DNA from: Clostridium tunisiense TJ
GTDB taxonomy: Bacteria; Bacillota; Clostridia; Clostridiales; Clostridiaceae
NCBI RefSeq assembly: GCF_000300195.1
Contig: NZ_AMQH01000006.1
Span: 124,001 to 188,000 of the forward strand
Direction of reading: 5' to 3'
Length of the DNA: 64,000 nucleotides
Shown here: positions 17,809 through 26,432 of the stretch, piece after piece
How positions within the stretch are numbered: position 1 is the stretch's first letter
Layout of the letters: every line of letters begins with the position of its first letter
Translations under genes and position numbers: made by a program
Notes under the pieces: generated by a model
Told to the model about the DNA's origin: nothing
Database searches by the model: none
What the model saw: the letters and a program-made list of their open reading frames with translations, nothing else

Positions 17809-18444
17809 TTAATTTACAACCTTTACCATACTATATCTTAAAACTTTGCTTCCTTTTTTGTATCCCTTTTGGAATACTTCAGCAATTTGGTTTTTACCTA
17901 GATTTTCATCTTCAGCATGCATTACTGCATTATGAAGATTTGGGTCAAATTCACCACTTGCATCAACTTCTTCTACCCCAAGTTTTTCAAGGGAGTTGTT
18001 GAATTGCTTTACTGTCATTTCTATTCCTTTTTTAAGATCTTCAGCACTTCCATCTACCACTAAAGCTCTTTCAAGATTATCAAGTACTGGTAGCATATCC
18101 TTTAAAACATCTTCACAGGCATCTGTATAAATGTTTTCTTTTTCTTTAATACTTCTTTTTCTGTAGTTGTCATATTCAGCTACAGTTCTAAGTAATCTAT
18201 CCTTTAAAGAGTCTAATTCCTCTTGAAGTTTTTTATTTTCTTCTTTTAATGATTTAAACTTAATCAACTCATTATCCTCCTCGGATAGATTTTCAAACTC
18301 TAAATCCTCATTTATTTCAGCCTCTTCTACCGTTTCAGTAGAATCCTCTTTAAGTTCTTCTGATGCATTTAGAGTTTCTTCAGTAACATTATCCATGTTA
18401 ACTTCAGAACTATTTACATTTTTTTCATCCAAATTATTATTCAA
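17809..18444 (-). CDS. grpE: Nucleotide exchange factor GrpE
   Basis: GrpE releases ADP from DnaK. The 211-aa protein has a long acidic N-terminal tail, a coiled coil (about residues 65-110) and the conserved C-terminal signature VLRYSMVKVVN. The start is a TTG with GGAGG eight bases upstream. The acidic tail of about 60 residues is longer than in Escherichia coli but normal for clostridia. Confidence 0.95.
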   Translation of the reverse strand: MNNNLDEKNVNSSEVNMDNVTEETLNASEELKEDSTETVEEAEINEDLEFENLSEEDNELIKFKSLKEENKKLQEELDSLKDRLLRTVAEYDNYRKRSIKEKENIYTDACEDVLKDMLPVLDNLERALVVDGSAEDLKKGIEMTVKQFNNSLEKLGVEEVDASGEFDPNLHNAVMHAEDENLGKNQIAEVFQKGYKKGSKVLRYSMVKVVN

Positions 18445-18479
18445 ACCTTATTCCTCCAATCCGGTCTTAATATAATAGG

Positions 18480-19526
18480 TTATGGTGAATTGTCATATAT
18501 TTTTGATATATTATTATTTATAACATTTACTACACTATCAAGAACGGATATTACTTTAGCATAGTGGATTCTAGTAGGTCCAATAACCCCTATAGTTCCT
18601 AATGTGTTTCCATTGTAGCTATAGGTAGCTGTTATAATACTACACTCTTTAGCACATTCTATAAAGTTTTCCTCACCAATCTTTACAGACAACTTACCTT
18701 GTATATTACCTTGATCTAGTAAGTTTTTAAGACTTTCCTCGTTATTAACTAATCCTAAAAACTCTTTAGCTTTATCAATATTGTTGTACTCTGGATAATT
18801 GAATATATTAGTTGAACCTTGGGTATAAACCTGGTCATATTCATTATTCACAAGACTTTCATACAATACTGGAATAATAGCATCAAAAATCTCTTCATAT
18901 CCACTTAATTGTTGTTTAAGATTGAATAAAAAATCAAGTGATATTTGCTGTATTGTGATCCCTGCTAAAGACCTATTAAGAATATTATTAAGAGTTAAAA
19001 GCTTATTAGTATCAATTGTATTGCTTATTTTGATCAAGTTGTGCTTTATAATACCGCTATCTGTAATTATTGTAGATAGTATGTTGCCTTTCTCCAAGCT
19101 CATGAGCTGTATAAGCTTAATGGAACTTTTTCTAACAGAAGGTGACTTCACTATAGATGTTAGTTTAGTTAATTCTGAAAGGATATTTGTTGCAACTCTG
19201 ACTATCTTATCAACTTCATAAAAAGCAATGTCTACTAAGTAGTTCTTAATGGCTTCTTCTTCCTCAAAGGTAAGATTTGATATTTTCATCAACCTATCCA
19301 CATAAAGTCTATATCCCTTATCTGAGGGCTTTCTTCCAGAAGATGTGTGTAATTGTTCAATAAACCCCATCTCTTCTAGGTCTGCCATTTCATTCCTGAT
19401 AGTAGCCGAACTTATGCCTAAGTCGTATTTTTTAGCAATGGTTCTGGATCCCACAGGCTCACCATAATTGATATAATCATTTATTATAGCCTGAAGTATT
19501 TTGATCTTTCTTTCATCCATCTCCAT
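18480..19526 (-). CDS. hrcA: Heat-inducible transcription repressor HrcA
   Basis: HrcA binds CIRCE operators and represses dnaK and groE operons until chaperone capacity is exceeded. The 348-aa protein has an N-terminal winged HTH (YINYGEPVGSRTIAKKYDLG, ATIRNEMADLEEMGFI) and the HrcA core (SSGRKPSDKGYRLYVDRLM). Start ATG with GAGGTG. It is the first gene after the CIRCE element, so it autoregulates the operon. Confidence 0.97.
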   Translation of the reverse strand: MEMDERKIKILQAIINDYINYGEPVGSRTIAKKYDLGISSATIRNEMADLEEMGFIEQLHTSSGRKPSDKGYRLYVDRLMKISNLTFEEEEAIKNYLVDIAFYEVDKIVRVATNILSELTKLTSIVKSPSVRKSSIKLIQLMSLEKGNILSTIITDSGIIKHNLIKISNTIDTNKLLTLNNILNRSLAGITIQQISLDFLFNLKQQLSGYEEIFDAIIPVLYESLVNNEYDQVYTQGSTNIFNYPEYNNIDKAKEFLGLVNNEESLKNLLDQGNIQGKLSVKIGEENFIECAKECSIITATYSYNGNTLGTIGVIGPTRIHYAKVISVLDSVVNVINNNISKIYDNSP

Positions 19527-19541
19527 ACTATCACCTCATTA

Positions 19542-19568
19542 TTAGCACTCATCACTTGTGAGTGCTAA
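19542..19568. promoter_or_regulatory. CIRCE operator
   Basis: TTAGCACTC-N9-GAGTGCTAA is a perfect match to the CIRCE inverted repeat bound by HrcA. It lies just downstream of the -10 box of the hrcA promoter, within the early transcribed region. Confidence 0.98.
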
Positions 19569-19581
19569 CTACTATATTTTT

Positions 19582-19610
19582 AATATATTACTAAGGAAAT
19601 TAATTGTCAA
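19582..19610 (-). promoter_or_regulatory. Sigma-A promoter of hrcA-grpE-dnaK-dnaJ
   Basis: On the minus strand TTGACA and TATATT are separated by 17 bp, immediately upstream of CIRCE. This is the classic clostridial heat-shock promoter arrangement. Confidence 0.9.
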
Positions 19611-19627
19611 TAGTTTTTAATATTTTT

Positions 19628-20749
19628 TTACAACAAAAAATCTGACATTACAATATTGGATACTTCAATGCCCCTATGAGTAAGATATATTCTTTGATTT
19701 TTACTATTTAACAATCCTAGTTTTACATATTTCTCAATAATACTTCCATAAACACTTTCTATTTCTACATCAAATCTTTCTTTAAATTCTAAAGTGCTTA
19801 TACCCTGGGTTTTTCTTAATCCTAAAAACATAAATTCTTCCATGTTTTCTTTTTTTGAGTTTAAATGCTCCTCAATGATGGCATTATTTTCATCTTCAAT
19901 TTTACAAGTATATTTTTCTATATTTTCTTCATTTCTATACCTAATTCCATTTAAATAAGAATGAGCTGCACTACCACAACCTATATAGTTATCTAAACTC
20001 CAATAAATTAAATTGTGTCTGCACTCCTTGCCTTCTTTTGCAAAGTTTGAAATTTCATATTGAGTATAGCCATTTTCTTTTAAAATATTTACCGTATCCT
20101 CATACATTTGTCTTTCCGTGTCTTCCTCTGGAAGTTTCAACTGATTCTTTTGGTAAAGATTATAAAAATGGGTACCTTCTTCGATTATTAAGCTATAAGC
20201 AGATATATGTTCTGGATTTAAACTTATAACCTGTTCTAGTGTTTCTTTCCATTGTGTTAAGGTTTGGCTAGGAATTCCAAACATTATATCTACATTTATA
20301 TTTTTAAACCCATACCTTCTTAACAAATTAAAAGTATTTCTAAAATCCTCTAAGGTATGTATTCTTCCTAAGGACTTTAAATGCTCTTCTTGCCAAGCCT
20401 GAAGTCCTACAGATATTCTATTTACCCCCATATCCTTAAAAAGTTTCAATTTTTCTTCTGTAAAGGTTTTAGGATTTCCTTCTATAGTAAATTCTATGTG
20501 CTCCTTCTTAATTTCATCTATAGCCTCTTTTATAATCCTCCACCCATGTAAAGATAAATAGGTGGGAGTTCCCCCACCTATAAATATAGTTTTTATATTC
20601 TTTTCTTTACACTTTATACGGATTTCTTTAGAGAGAGCTTTAGCATAGGAAGTCATATTATCTTCTTTTCCACTAAAGGAAGGAAAATCACAATAGTAAC
20701 ATTTCATCTTACAAAATGGAATATGAATATATAATCCTGCATCTTGCAT
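19628..20749 (-). CDS. hemW: Radical SAM heme chaperone HemW
   Basis: HemW is a radical SAM protein that binds heme and delivers it to target proteins; it was formerly annotated as coproporphyrinogen oxidase. The 373-aa protein carries the cluster motif at C13, C17 and C20 (IPFCKMKCYYCDF), GGGTPTYL and the HemN-like C-terminal region. It lacks the extra N-terminal features of true HemN. It follows lepA by 29 bp, a conserved lepA-hemW-hrcA order. Confidence 0.93.
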   Translation of the reverse strand: MQDAGLYIHIPFCKMKCYYCDFPSFSGKEDNMTSYAKALSKEIRIKCKEKNIKTIFIGGGTPTYLSLHGWRIIKEAIDEIKKEHIEFTIEGNPKTFTEEKLKLFKDMGVNRISVGLQAWQEEHLKSLGRIHTLEDFRNTFNLLRRYGFKNINVDIMFGIPSQTLTQWKETLEQVISLNPEHISAYSLIIEEGTHFYNLYQKNQLKLPEEDTERQMYEDTVNILKENGYTQYEISNFAKEGKECRHNLIYWSLDNYIGCGSAAHSYLNGIRYRNEENIEKYTCKIEDENNAIIEEHLNSKKENMEEFMFLGLRKTQGISTLEFKERFDVEIESVYGSIIEKYVKLGLLNSKNQRIYLTHRGIEVSNIVMSDFLL

Positions 20750-20778
20750 TGTTTCTCTTCTCCATCCATCATATTTTA

Positions 20779-22584
20779 TTAATCTACTTTTAATACTGCC
20801 ATGAAGGCTTCTTGTGGAACTTCTACACTTCCCACTTGTCTCATTCTCTTCTTACCTTCTTTTTGTTTCTCAAGAAGTTTCTTCTTTCTTGAAATATCTC
20901 CACCGTAACATTTTGCAAGAACGTCTTTTCTCATTGCTTTAACTGTTTCTCTTGCAATGATTTTTGAACCTACAGCTGCTTGAATTGGAATTTCAAACAT
21001 TTGTCTTGGGATTATTTCCTTAAGTTTTTCAACCATAACTCTTCCTCTATGATATGCTCTTTCTGAAGGAACTATCATTGATAACGCATCAACTACATCT
21101 CCATTTAAAAGAATATCAAGTTTAACAAGTTTTGTTTCTTTGTAACCCTTTAGATCATAATCAAAGGATGCATATCCACGAGTTCTTGATTTTAATGCAT
21201 CGAAGAAATCATACACTATCTCGTTTAGTGGCATATCATAGTTGATAACAACTCTTGTTTCTTCAAGATATTGCATATCAATAAATATTCCTCTCTTCTC
21301 TTGGCATAGCTCCATTACTGCTCCTACATATTCTGATGGTGCTATGATAGATGCTTTTACCAAAGGCTCTTCCATATGAGTGATTTCTGTTGGTTCTGGA
21401 AGGTTTGTTGGATTTGTTATTTCTAATAACTCACCGTCAGTTTTCATTACTTTGTAAATAACTGAAGGAGCTGTAGTAATAATATCTAAATTAAATTCTC
21501 TTTCAATTCTCTCTTGAATGATTTCCATATGAAGTAATCCTAAGAATCCACATCTAAAACCAAATCCTAAGGCTATTGAAGTTTCTGGTTCAAAAGCTAA
21601 GGCTGCATCATTTAATTGAAGCTTTTCCAAAGCTTCTTTTAAAGCTTCATATTTTGCTCCATCTACAGGATAGATACCACTAAACACCATAGGAATTGCT
21701 GGTCTATATCCTTCTAGTGCTTGCTCTGCTGGTCTATTTGCTTCTGTGATTGTATCTCCAGCTCTTGCATCTTTTACATTCTTAATTGATGCGCTTAGGT
21801 ATCCAACATCTCCTGCCCTAAGTTCTCCAATTGGAAGTGGTGAAGGTGTGAATACTCCAACCTCTGTTACATCATATACTTTATTTGAAGCCATAAGCTT
21901 AATTTTAGTGCCTGGTCTAACAACACCATCAAAAACTCTTATATAAGTAACTACGCCTTTATAACTATCATAATATGAGTCAAATATTAAGGCTTTAAGG
22001 GGTGCTTCTTCGTCACCAGTTGGTGCTGGTATCTTCTTAACTACAGATTCAAGGACATCTCCTATGTTTAAACCTGTTTTTGCCGAAATAAGTGGTGCAT
22101 CTTCTGCCTCAATGCCAATAACATCTTCTATTTCTTTTTTTACTTCCTCAGGTCTTGCACTAGGTAAATCAACTTTATTAATTACTGGTGCAATTTCTAA
22201 ATCATGATCAAGGGCTAAATAGCAATTTGCCAAGGTTTGTGCTTGTATTCCTTGCGTTGCATCAACTACAAGAATTGCTCCTTCACAAGCTGCTAAGCTT
22301 CTAGAAACCTCATAATTGAAGTCTACATGACCTGGAGTATCTATAAGATTTAATATGTATTCCTCTCCATTATTTCTTTTGTATACCAGTCTAGCTGCTT
22401 GAGCTTTTATTGTTATTCCTCTTTCTTTTTCCAGTTCCATATTGTCTAGTATTTGGGCTTCCATTTCTCTTTCTGTTAGGGTACCAGTTTTTTCAAGTAA
22501 CCTATCTGCAAGAGTAGACTTACCGTGGTCTATATGTGCAACAATGGAAAAGTTTCTTATGTATTTTTGTCTATCACTTTGCAT
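20779..22584 (-). CDS. lepA: Elongation factor 4 (LepA)
   Basis: LepA is a ribosome-dependent GTPase that acts in translation and 30S biogenesis. The 601-aa protein has G1 [10 protein letters not shown], the EF-G-like domains, DTPGHVDF and the unique C-terminal domain ending in [17 protein letters not shown] start at [12 protein letters not shown], preceded by GGGGGT; the frame extends 15 codons upstream but without a ribosome-binding site. Confidence 0.97.
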   Translation of the reverse strand: MQSDRQKYIRNFSIVAHIDHGKSTLADRLLEKTGTLTEREMEAQILDNMELEKERGITIKAQAARLVYKRNNGEEYILNLIDTPGHVDFNYEVSRSLAACEGAILVVDATQGIQAQTLANCYLALDHDLEIAPVINKVDLPSARPEEVKKEIEDVIGIEAEDAPLISAKTGLNIGDVLESVVKKIPAPTGDEEAPLKALIFDSYYDSYKGVVTYIRVFDGVVRPGTKIKLMASNKVYDVTEVGVFTPSPLPIGELRAGDVGYLSASIKNVKDARAGDTITEANRPAEQALEGYRPAIPMVFSGIYPVDGAKYEALKEALEKLQLNDAALAFEPETSIALGFGFRCGFLGLLHMEIIQERIEREFNLDIITTAPSVIYKVMKTDGELLEITNPTNLPEPTEITHMEEPLVKASIIAPSEYVGAVMELCQEKRGIFIDMQYLEETRVVINYDMPLNEIVYDFFDALKSRTRGYASFDYDLKGYKETKLVKLDILLNGDVVDALSMIVPSERAYHRGRVMVEKLKEIIPRQMFEIPIQAAVGSKIIARETVKAMRKDVLAKCYGGDISRKKKLLEKQKEGKKRMRQVGSVEVPQEAFMAVLKVD

Positions 22585-22766
22585 GAAAATTACCCCCGTA
22601 AATGTATTATCTATTCTATAGTTAATCAATTAGTATCCATATTCTTTGAATTCCTATTGATTACATGCTTCGGTTATATTCTTAGAGTAAACCATTGTAA
22701 ATTATATCATAGATTTAAGGATTTTTGTCAATATTTAAGCACAAAGAACTTATAATTTTAAAATTC

Positions 22767-23072
22767 TTACCTTTTTAATGACACAACAGTGTCTTTTATA
22801 GCATCATAAATTACTGCTATGCCATCTTTAAATTCCTTAAAAACTTTAGTGCTAAAAATTACGTGGTTTTCTCCTAAATCAACTACAACCTCTGGGGGAT
22901 TATTATTAAAGCTTACTAAAAAACTTGACTTTTCTCTTATAACCTCTGCTAAATTTACATTTACTAAGGTTATTCCATAAACTAAAAATATTATAGATAA
23001 AATTATAAGTACCTTATATTTAAATTTATTTTTATTGCTTTTATCACTATTATCATCCAATTTATATTCCAT
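22767..23072 (-). CDS. Small single-pass membrane protein of unknown function
   Basis: I do not recognise this 101-aa protein. It has a charged cytoplasmic N-terminus (about 20 residues), one membrane segment (VLIILSIIFLVYGITLVNV) and an extracytoplasmic part of about 60 residues (PPEVVVDLGENHVIFSTK). It is placed between spoIIP and lepA. Its ribosome-binding site AAGGAGGTG forms the 3' arm of a terminator-like hairpin that follows spoIIP, so its translation may be repressed by that structure. A sporulation link is inferred only from the neighbour. Confidence 0.7.
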   Translation of the reverse strand: MEYKLDDNSDKSNKNKFKYKVLIILSIIFLVYGITLVNVNLAEVIREKSSFLVSFNNNPPEVVVDLGENHVIFSTKVFKEFKDGIAVIYDAIKDTVVSLKR

Positions 23073-23076
23073 AATA

Positions 23077-23113
23077 AAAAGAGCACCTCCTTTTTAAAAG
23101 GATGTACTCTTTT
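23077..23113 (-). terminator. Terminator-like hairpin overlapping a ribosome-binding site
   Basis: On the minus strand AAAAGAGTACATCCTTTT pairs with AAAAGGAGGTGCTCTTTT: 17 of 18 positions pair (one A-G mismatch, one G-T). A TTTTT tract follows. The 3' arm contains AAGGAGGTG, the ribosome-binding site of the next gene. It probably terminates spoIIP and can also sequester that site. Confidence 0.8.
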
Positions 23114-23161
23114 ATATGTTTTTATACAAACCATGATTTTAAAACCATATAAAGGTTTTTT

Positions 23162-24202
23162 CTAATTCTTCGAAGTCTTATTTAAATGTTCGCTAAGTAC
23201 TCTACTAAAATATTTCATACTATTTATTGCTTCCTGTAAGGTGTTTGTGGTAGCTCCTACCTCTATCAAAACTGCATTATTGCTCAAATCTTGATTATAA
23301 TATTTTACTCCTGTTGGATTTTCGTATAAGTTTCTCTCTCTAAAAAGACCTGGACAAACATCTTTGGAAATTTCAAAGATAGACTTAATATTATTTATAT
23401 GTGACTTGTATTTTGGATTTTTTGTTGTGGTTACAAACATAAGTCTTGCAATGTTTTGACCCTCTACATTTGCTGTTACATGCTTTTTATCTGGACCTGC
23501 ATCTCTATGCATATCTATTACAAAATCAAACTCCCCATATTTGCTATAGTACTTACTAACTGTTTCTCTTGATTTATAATAAGACTTATTATAATCGATG
23601 TCATGAATTGTTTTATCGTGGATTACAGTAAAGCCTTGTTTTTCTAGTTCCTTTGTTAAGGCTTCCCCTACAGATACTATATTTCTATTTGGATCAGTGG
23701 TTCTCGTTTCTGCTGTGGAGTAGGCTTCACTGGTATGAGAATGATATATAAGTATTTTTTTCTTAGAATTATCTGCAGGATTACCAACTGTTTCAACCTT
23801 TGGTTCTTGCTTAGTTATTTCCCCTTCACTTAGATTGAAGGGATTTATTACTATTTGCTCTACAACCTTAGACTTTTCTATTACTTCCTCTTTTACAAAT
23901 TCTTCTTTAAAATTTTTATTATCTAAATAGCTAACTTCATTTTTTACTACACTTAAAGGATTAAAAGAAAACATACCTGAAAGACTAGTGTCATCATTCC
24001 TGCCTACAGATTTAAATACAGATACTGCATTATCTATAACCTTACCCAATAAAGTGGCCTGTCCTTGGTCTGTATCTCCATCATAAGCCTTAGTTTCTTT
24101 AGGTATAAGCATTGACAAGGAAAGCACCCCAACAAATAAAATTGTTGCTAATTTAGTCCTGACTCTGGTTAACTTTATATTTTTTTTACTTTGGTATTTC
24201 AT
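23162..24202 (-). CDS. spoIIP: Stage II sporulation protein P
   Basis: SpoIIP is an amidase and endopeptidase that, with SpoIID and SpoIIM, degrades septal peptidoglycan so the mother cell membrane can engulf the forespore. The 346-aa protein has an N-terminal membrane anchor (LATILFVGVLSLSML), a variable linker, and the SpoIIP catalytic domain with ILIYHSHTSEAYS, DMHRDAG and NAVLIEVGATTNT (zinc and catalytic residues). It lies next to gpr, as in Bacillus. Confidence 0.95.
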   Translation of the reverse strand: MKYQSKKNIKLTRVRTKLATILFVGVLSLSMLIPKETKAYDGDTDQGQATLLGKVIDNAVSVFKSVGRNDDTSLSGMFSFNPLSVVKNEVSYLDNKNFKEEFVKEEVIEKSKVVEQIVINPFNLSEGEITKQEPKVETVGNPADNSKKKILIYHSHTSEAYSTAETRTTDPNRNIVSVGEALTKELEKQGFTVIHDKTIHDIDYNKSYYKSRETVSKYYSKYGEFDFVIDMHRDAGPDKKHVTANVEGQNIARLMFVTTTKNPKYKSHINNIKSIFEISKDVCPGLFRERNLYENPTGVKYYNQDLSNNAVLIEVGATTNTLQEAINSMKYFSRVLSEHLNKTSKN

Positions 24203-24294
24203 TTTACACCTCCTGTTTGTACATGAGTAATGAAATTACTTCTCTAAATCTATTCCATATATATGAGATGGCTTTGAAATTTATTACAAAAAAA

Positions 24295-24337
24295 CTTAGG
24301 AAGGAATTACAAACTTCTATTGCAATTTCTTCCTAAG
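24295..24337 (-). terminator. Intrinsic terminator of gpr
   Basis: CTTAGGAAG...CTTCCTAAG with an extended AATTGCAA / TTGTAATT stem is followed on the minus strand by TTTTTTT. It lies about 85 bp downstream of the gpr stop and separates it from spoIIP. Confidence 0.85.
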
Positions 24338-24420
24338 CAATTTTATAACCATTATATGCTTTAAATTTTATCTATACAATCTTCTTTATTTTAGTAAGGT
24401 TATTACCAAATAACATTGTA

Positions 24421-25407
24421 TTAGTTTAAATATTTATTTATATCATCTAGTGTTAATGCAGGTTGTAGAGCTATGTTTATTCCATTTGCTATAATCCTAG
24501 ATACAGATTCTATTACTTTATCAATATCCTTTGGGGTCACCACTAAGCTGCCTAAATCAGGATCGAGGACTTCTTGAATTAGCCTTTGTTTTTCATTTCT
24601 ATCTAGCTCCCTTAGCATTTTATAGAATGGTCCTCCTGTGGTTGCTTGCTGTGAAAGTTCATCTATAACTAAATCAATAGTATCATTAGCTAAAGTGCCT
24701 GCATCAACTACTGTAGGAATCCCTATGGCAAGCACTGGTATACCCAAGGTTTTTTCACTTAATTCCATTCTTTTATTTCCAATCCCTGCTCCTGGTGAAA
24801 TTCCAGTGTTACCAATTTGAATAGTTCTGTTAACTCTTTGAGTTTTTCTTGAAGCTAGGGCATCTATACAAATTACTAAATTAGGTTTAATTTTCTCAAC
24901 TATGCCTCTTATGATCTCTCCTGTTTCCATGCCTGTAATTCCTAAAACTCCTGGTGCTATAGCACATACTGGTCTTACACCTTCATCTATACTATCTGGC
25001 ACGTACTCCTTCAAATGTCTTGTAACCATTATTTTTGATACAACCTTTGGTCCAACTGCATCTGGAGTAATGTTCCAGTTTCCAAGACCAACCACTAAAG
25101 CTGTCATGCTATCTTGAAGTTTAACTAATGGAGATAACTCCTTTGCAACGGATCTGCTTACTTCATCAATACTTTCTCCATCATAATGCACAAACTCTGG
25201 GAATTCTAAAGTTACATAGGTTCCTTTTGGTTTACCAATAATTCTTTCCCCTTCGTCATTTACCACTTCTACCCTTGAGATTCTTACTTTTCCCTCTGAA
25301 AATTCATTGACTTTTATTCCTGGCACATCAGTATTATTTTTCTCTGTATAATACTCCCTAGCTTCTAATGCTAAATCTGTTCTTACGCTAACAAATTTAT
25401 CACTCAT
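24421..25407 (-). CDS. gpr: GPR spore germination endopeptidase
   Basis: GPR is a forespore-made protease that degrades small acid-soluble spore proteins on germination. The 328-aa protein starts MSDKFVSVRTDLALEAREYY; the RTDLALEARE motif resembles the site in which GPR cleaves itself and SASPs. The core has the family motifs TALVVGLGNWNITPDAVGP and ICIDALASR. Expression in Bacillus depends on sigma-G; I could not find a convincing sigma-G promoter here. Confidence 0.95.
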   Translation of the reverse strand: MSDKFVSVRTDLALEAREYYTEKNNTDVPGIKVNEFSEGKVRISRVEVVNDEGERIIGKPKGTYVTLEFPEFVHYDGESIDEVSRSVAKELSPLVKLQDSMTALVVGLGNWNITPDAVGPKVVSKIMVTRHLKEYVPDSIDEGVRPVCAIAPGVLGITGMETGEIIRGIVEKIKPNLVICIDALASRKTQRVNRTIQIGNTGISPGAGIGNKRMELSEKTLGIPVLAIGIPTVVDAGTLANDTIDLVIDELSQQATTGGPFYKMLRELDRNEKQRLIQEVLDPDLGSLVVTPKDIDKVIESVSRIIANGINIALQPALTLDDINKYLN

Positions 25408-25901
25408 TCTTTCACCTCATTCAAAAGTTCGTAATTTTGTATTTATGTTTACCAAATTACTCTATTACTATTCTTTGCTTATCCATAGCAAAAGTCATTG
25501 ATAATTAAAAAGTATCCTATATTCATAAATTTAACTATTAATTAATGAACAAGTTCATTATTTGAAGCTGCTTTGGAGGATGATTTAAACTAAACAAAGA
25601 TATTTTTGTGAATAAACTGTGTTTGTTACACTAAAGCAGTTTACCTAGGCCTAGAAACTTCAAGGTTGGTCAGCTGACCCTTAATGAAGATTGCAGACTT
25701 GAAGCTTCCAAAATGTTATTAAAGTTGTATATTTAGTTATATATCTTAGTATTTTTAGGAGTTATAAAATATAAATTGGTAATATATTTTTAGAGGTATA
25801 ATTCTATAGCTTTTAGTCAAATACTTATTAATAAAGCCTTCATCACTGCTCACAGCTACAGTTTTTAATAAATTAGGTTTAATTTATATGTAAAAATCTA
25901 C
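25408..25901. other. Divergent intergenic region with a structured segment
   Basis: About 490 bp between gpr (minus) and the rpsT promoter (plus), without a supported gene. From 25543 to about 25730 the DNA is less AT-rich and holds several complementary arms: TAATGAAC/GTTCATTA, CTGCTTTGG/CTAAAGCAG and CTTCA...TGAAG enclosing the perfect palindrome GGTCAGCTGACC. It may encode a small RNA or a long leader. Confidence 0.4.
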
Positions 25902-25930
25902 TTGAAGTGGTTAAGAAATAATGTTATAAT
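25902..25930 (+). promoter_or_regulatory. Sigma-A promoter of rpsT
   Basis: TTGAAG and a perfect TATAAT are separated by 17 bp. Transcription would begin near 25937, giving a leader of about 75 nt. The leader carries CTTCCCC (around 25967), which could pair with the AGGGGG ribosome-binding site. Confidence 0.85.
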
Positions 25931-26011
25931 AGCTTTTGTTATGTAGAACTCATACGCAGACTTCCCCAAAGCTGCTGTGACGTGATAAAAATACAAGGGG
26001 GTGAATTGATA

Positions 26012-26278
26012 ATGGCAAACATTAAATCAGCTAAGAAAAGAATTAAAGTTACTCAAGCTAAAACTATGAGAAATACAATGTTAAAATCTGCTTTAAAAAC
26101 AAAGATAAAGAAGTATGAAGCTGCTATAGCAAGCCAAGACCTTGAACTTGCTAAAGAAAGCTTTAAAGTTGTAGTTAAAGCTTTAGATATGGCTGCATCA
26201 AAAGGAATAATACATAAAAATAAAGCAGCTAGAAAAAAATCTAGATTAGCAACTAAATTAAACAGCTTATCAGCTTAA
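26012..26278 (+). CDS. rpsT: 30S ribosomal protein S20
   Basis: S20 is a primary 16S rRNA-binding protein of the small subunit. The 88-aa lysine-rich protein starts [20 protein letters not shown] and has the conserved [17 protein letters not shown] end. I start at the ATG nine bases after AAGGGGGTG; an upstream GTG in frame is not credible. It is one of only two plus-strand genes in the window, divergent from gpr and convergent with holA, as in many Firmicutes. Confidence 0.97.
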   Translation: MANIKSAKKRIKVTQAKTMRNTMLKSALKTKIKKYEAAIASQDLELAKESFKVVVKALDMAASKGIIHKNKAARKKSRLATKLNSLSA

Positions 26279-26284
26279 TAAATA

Positions 26285-26306
26285 AACCGGTGAAATTTCA
26301 CCGGTT
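26285..26306 (+). terminator. Intrinsic terminator of rpsT
   Basis: AACCGGTGAAA / TTTCACCGGTT is a perfect palindrome seven bases after the stop, followed by ATTTATTTTG. It may work for holA in the other direction only weakly. Confidence 0.85.
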
Positions 26307-26432
26307 ATTTATTTTGTTCTTTTATTCTTTTTATTTATTTTTCCATATATAATTATTCTATTTGAAGAAATTATTGATAAGTAAATTGGCCCATGGCATT
26401 TTAAGCTAAGGACTAATCATTAATAATTTGTT

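Noticed and set aside
25577..25600. GGAGGATG as a ribosome-binding site and start of a small gene upstream of rpsT
   Set aside because: The frame after this ATG ends within a few codons (ATG ATT TAA).
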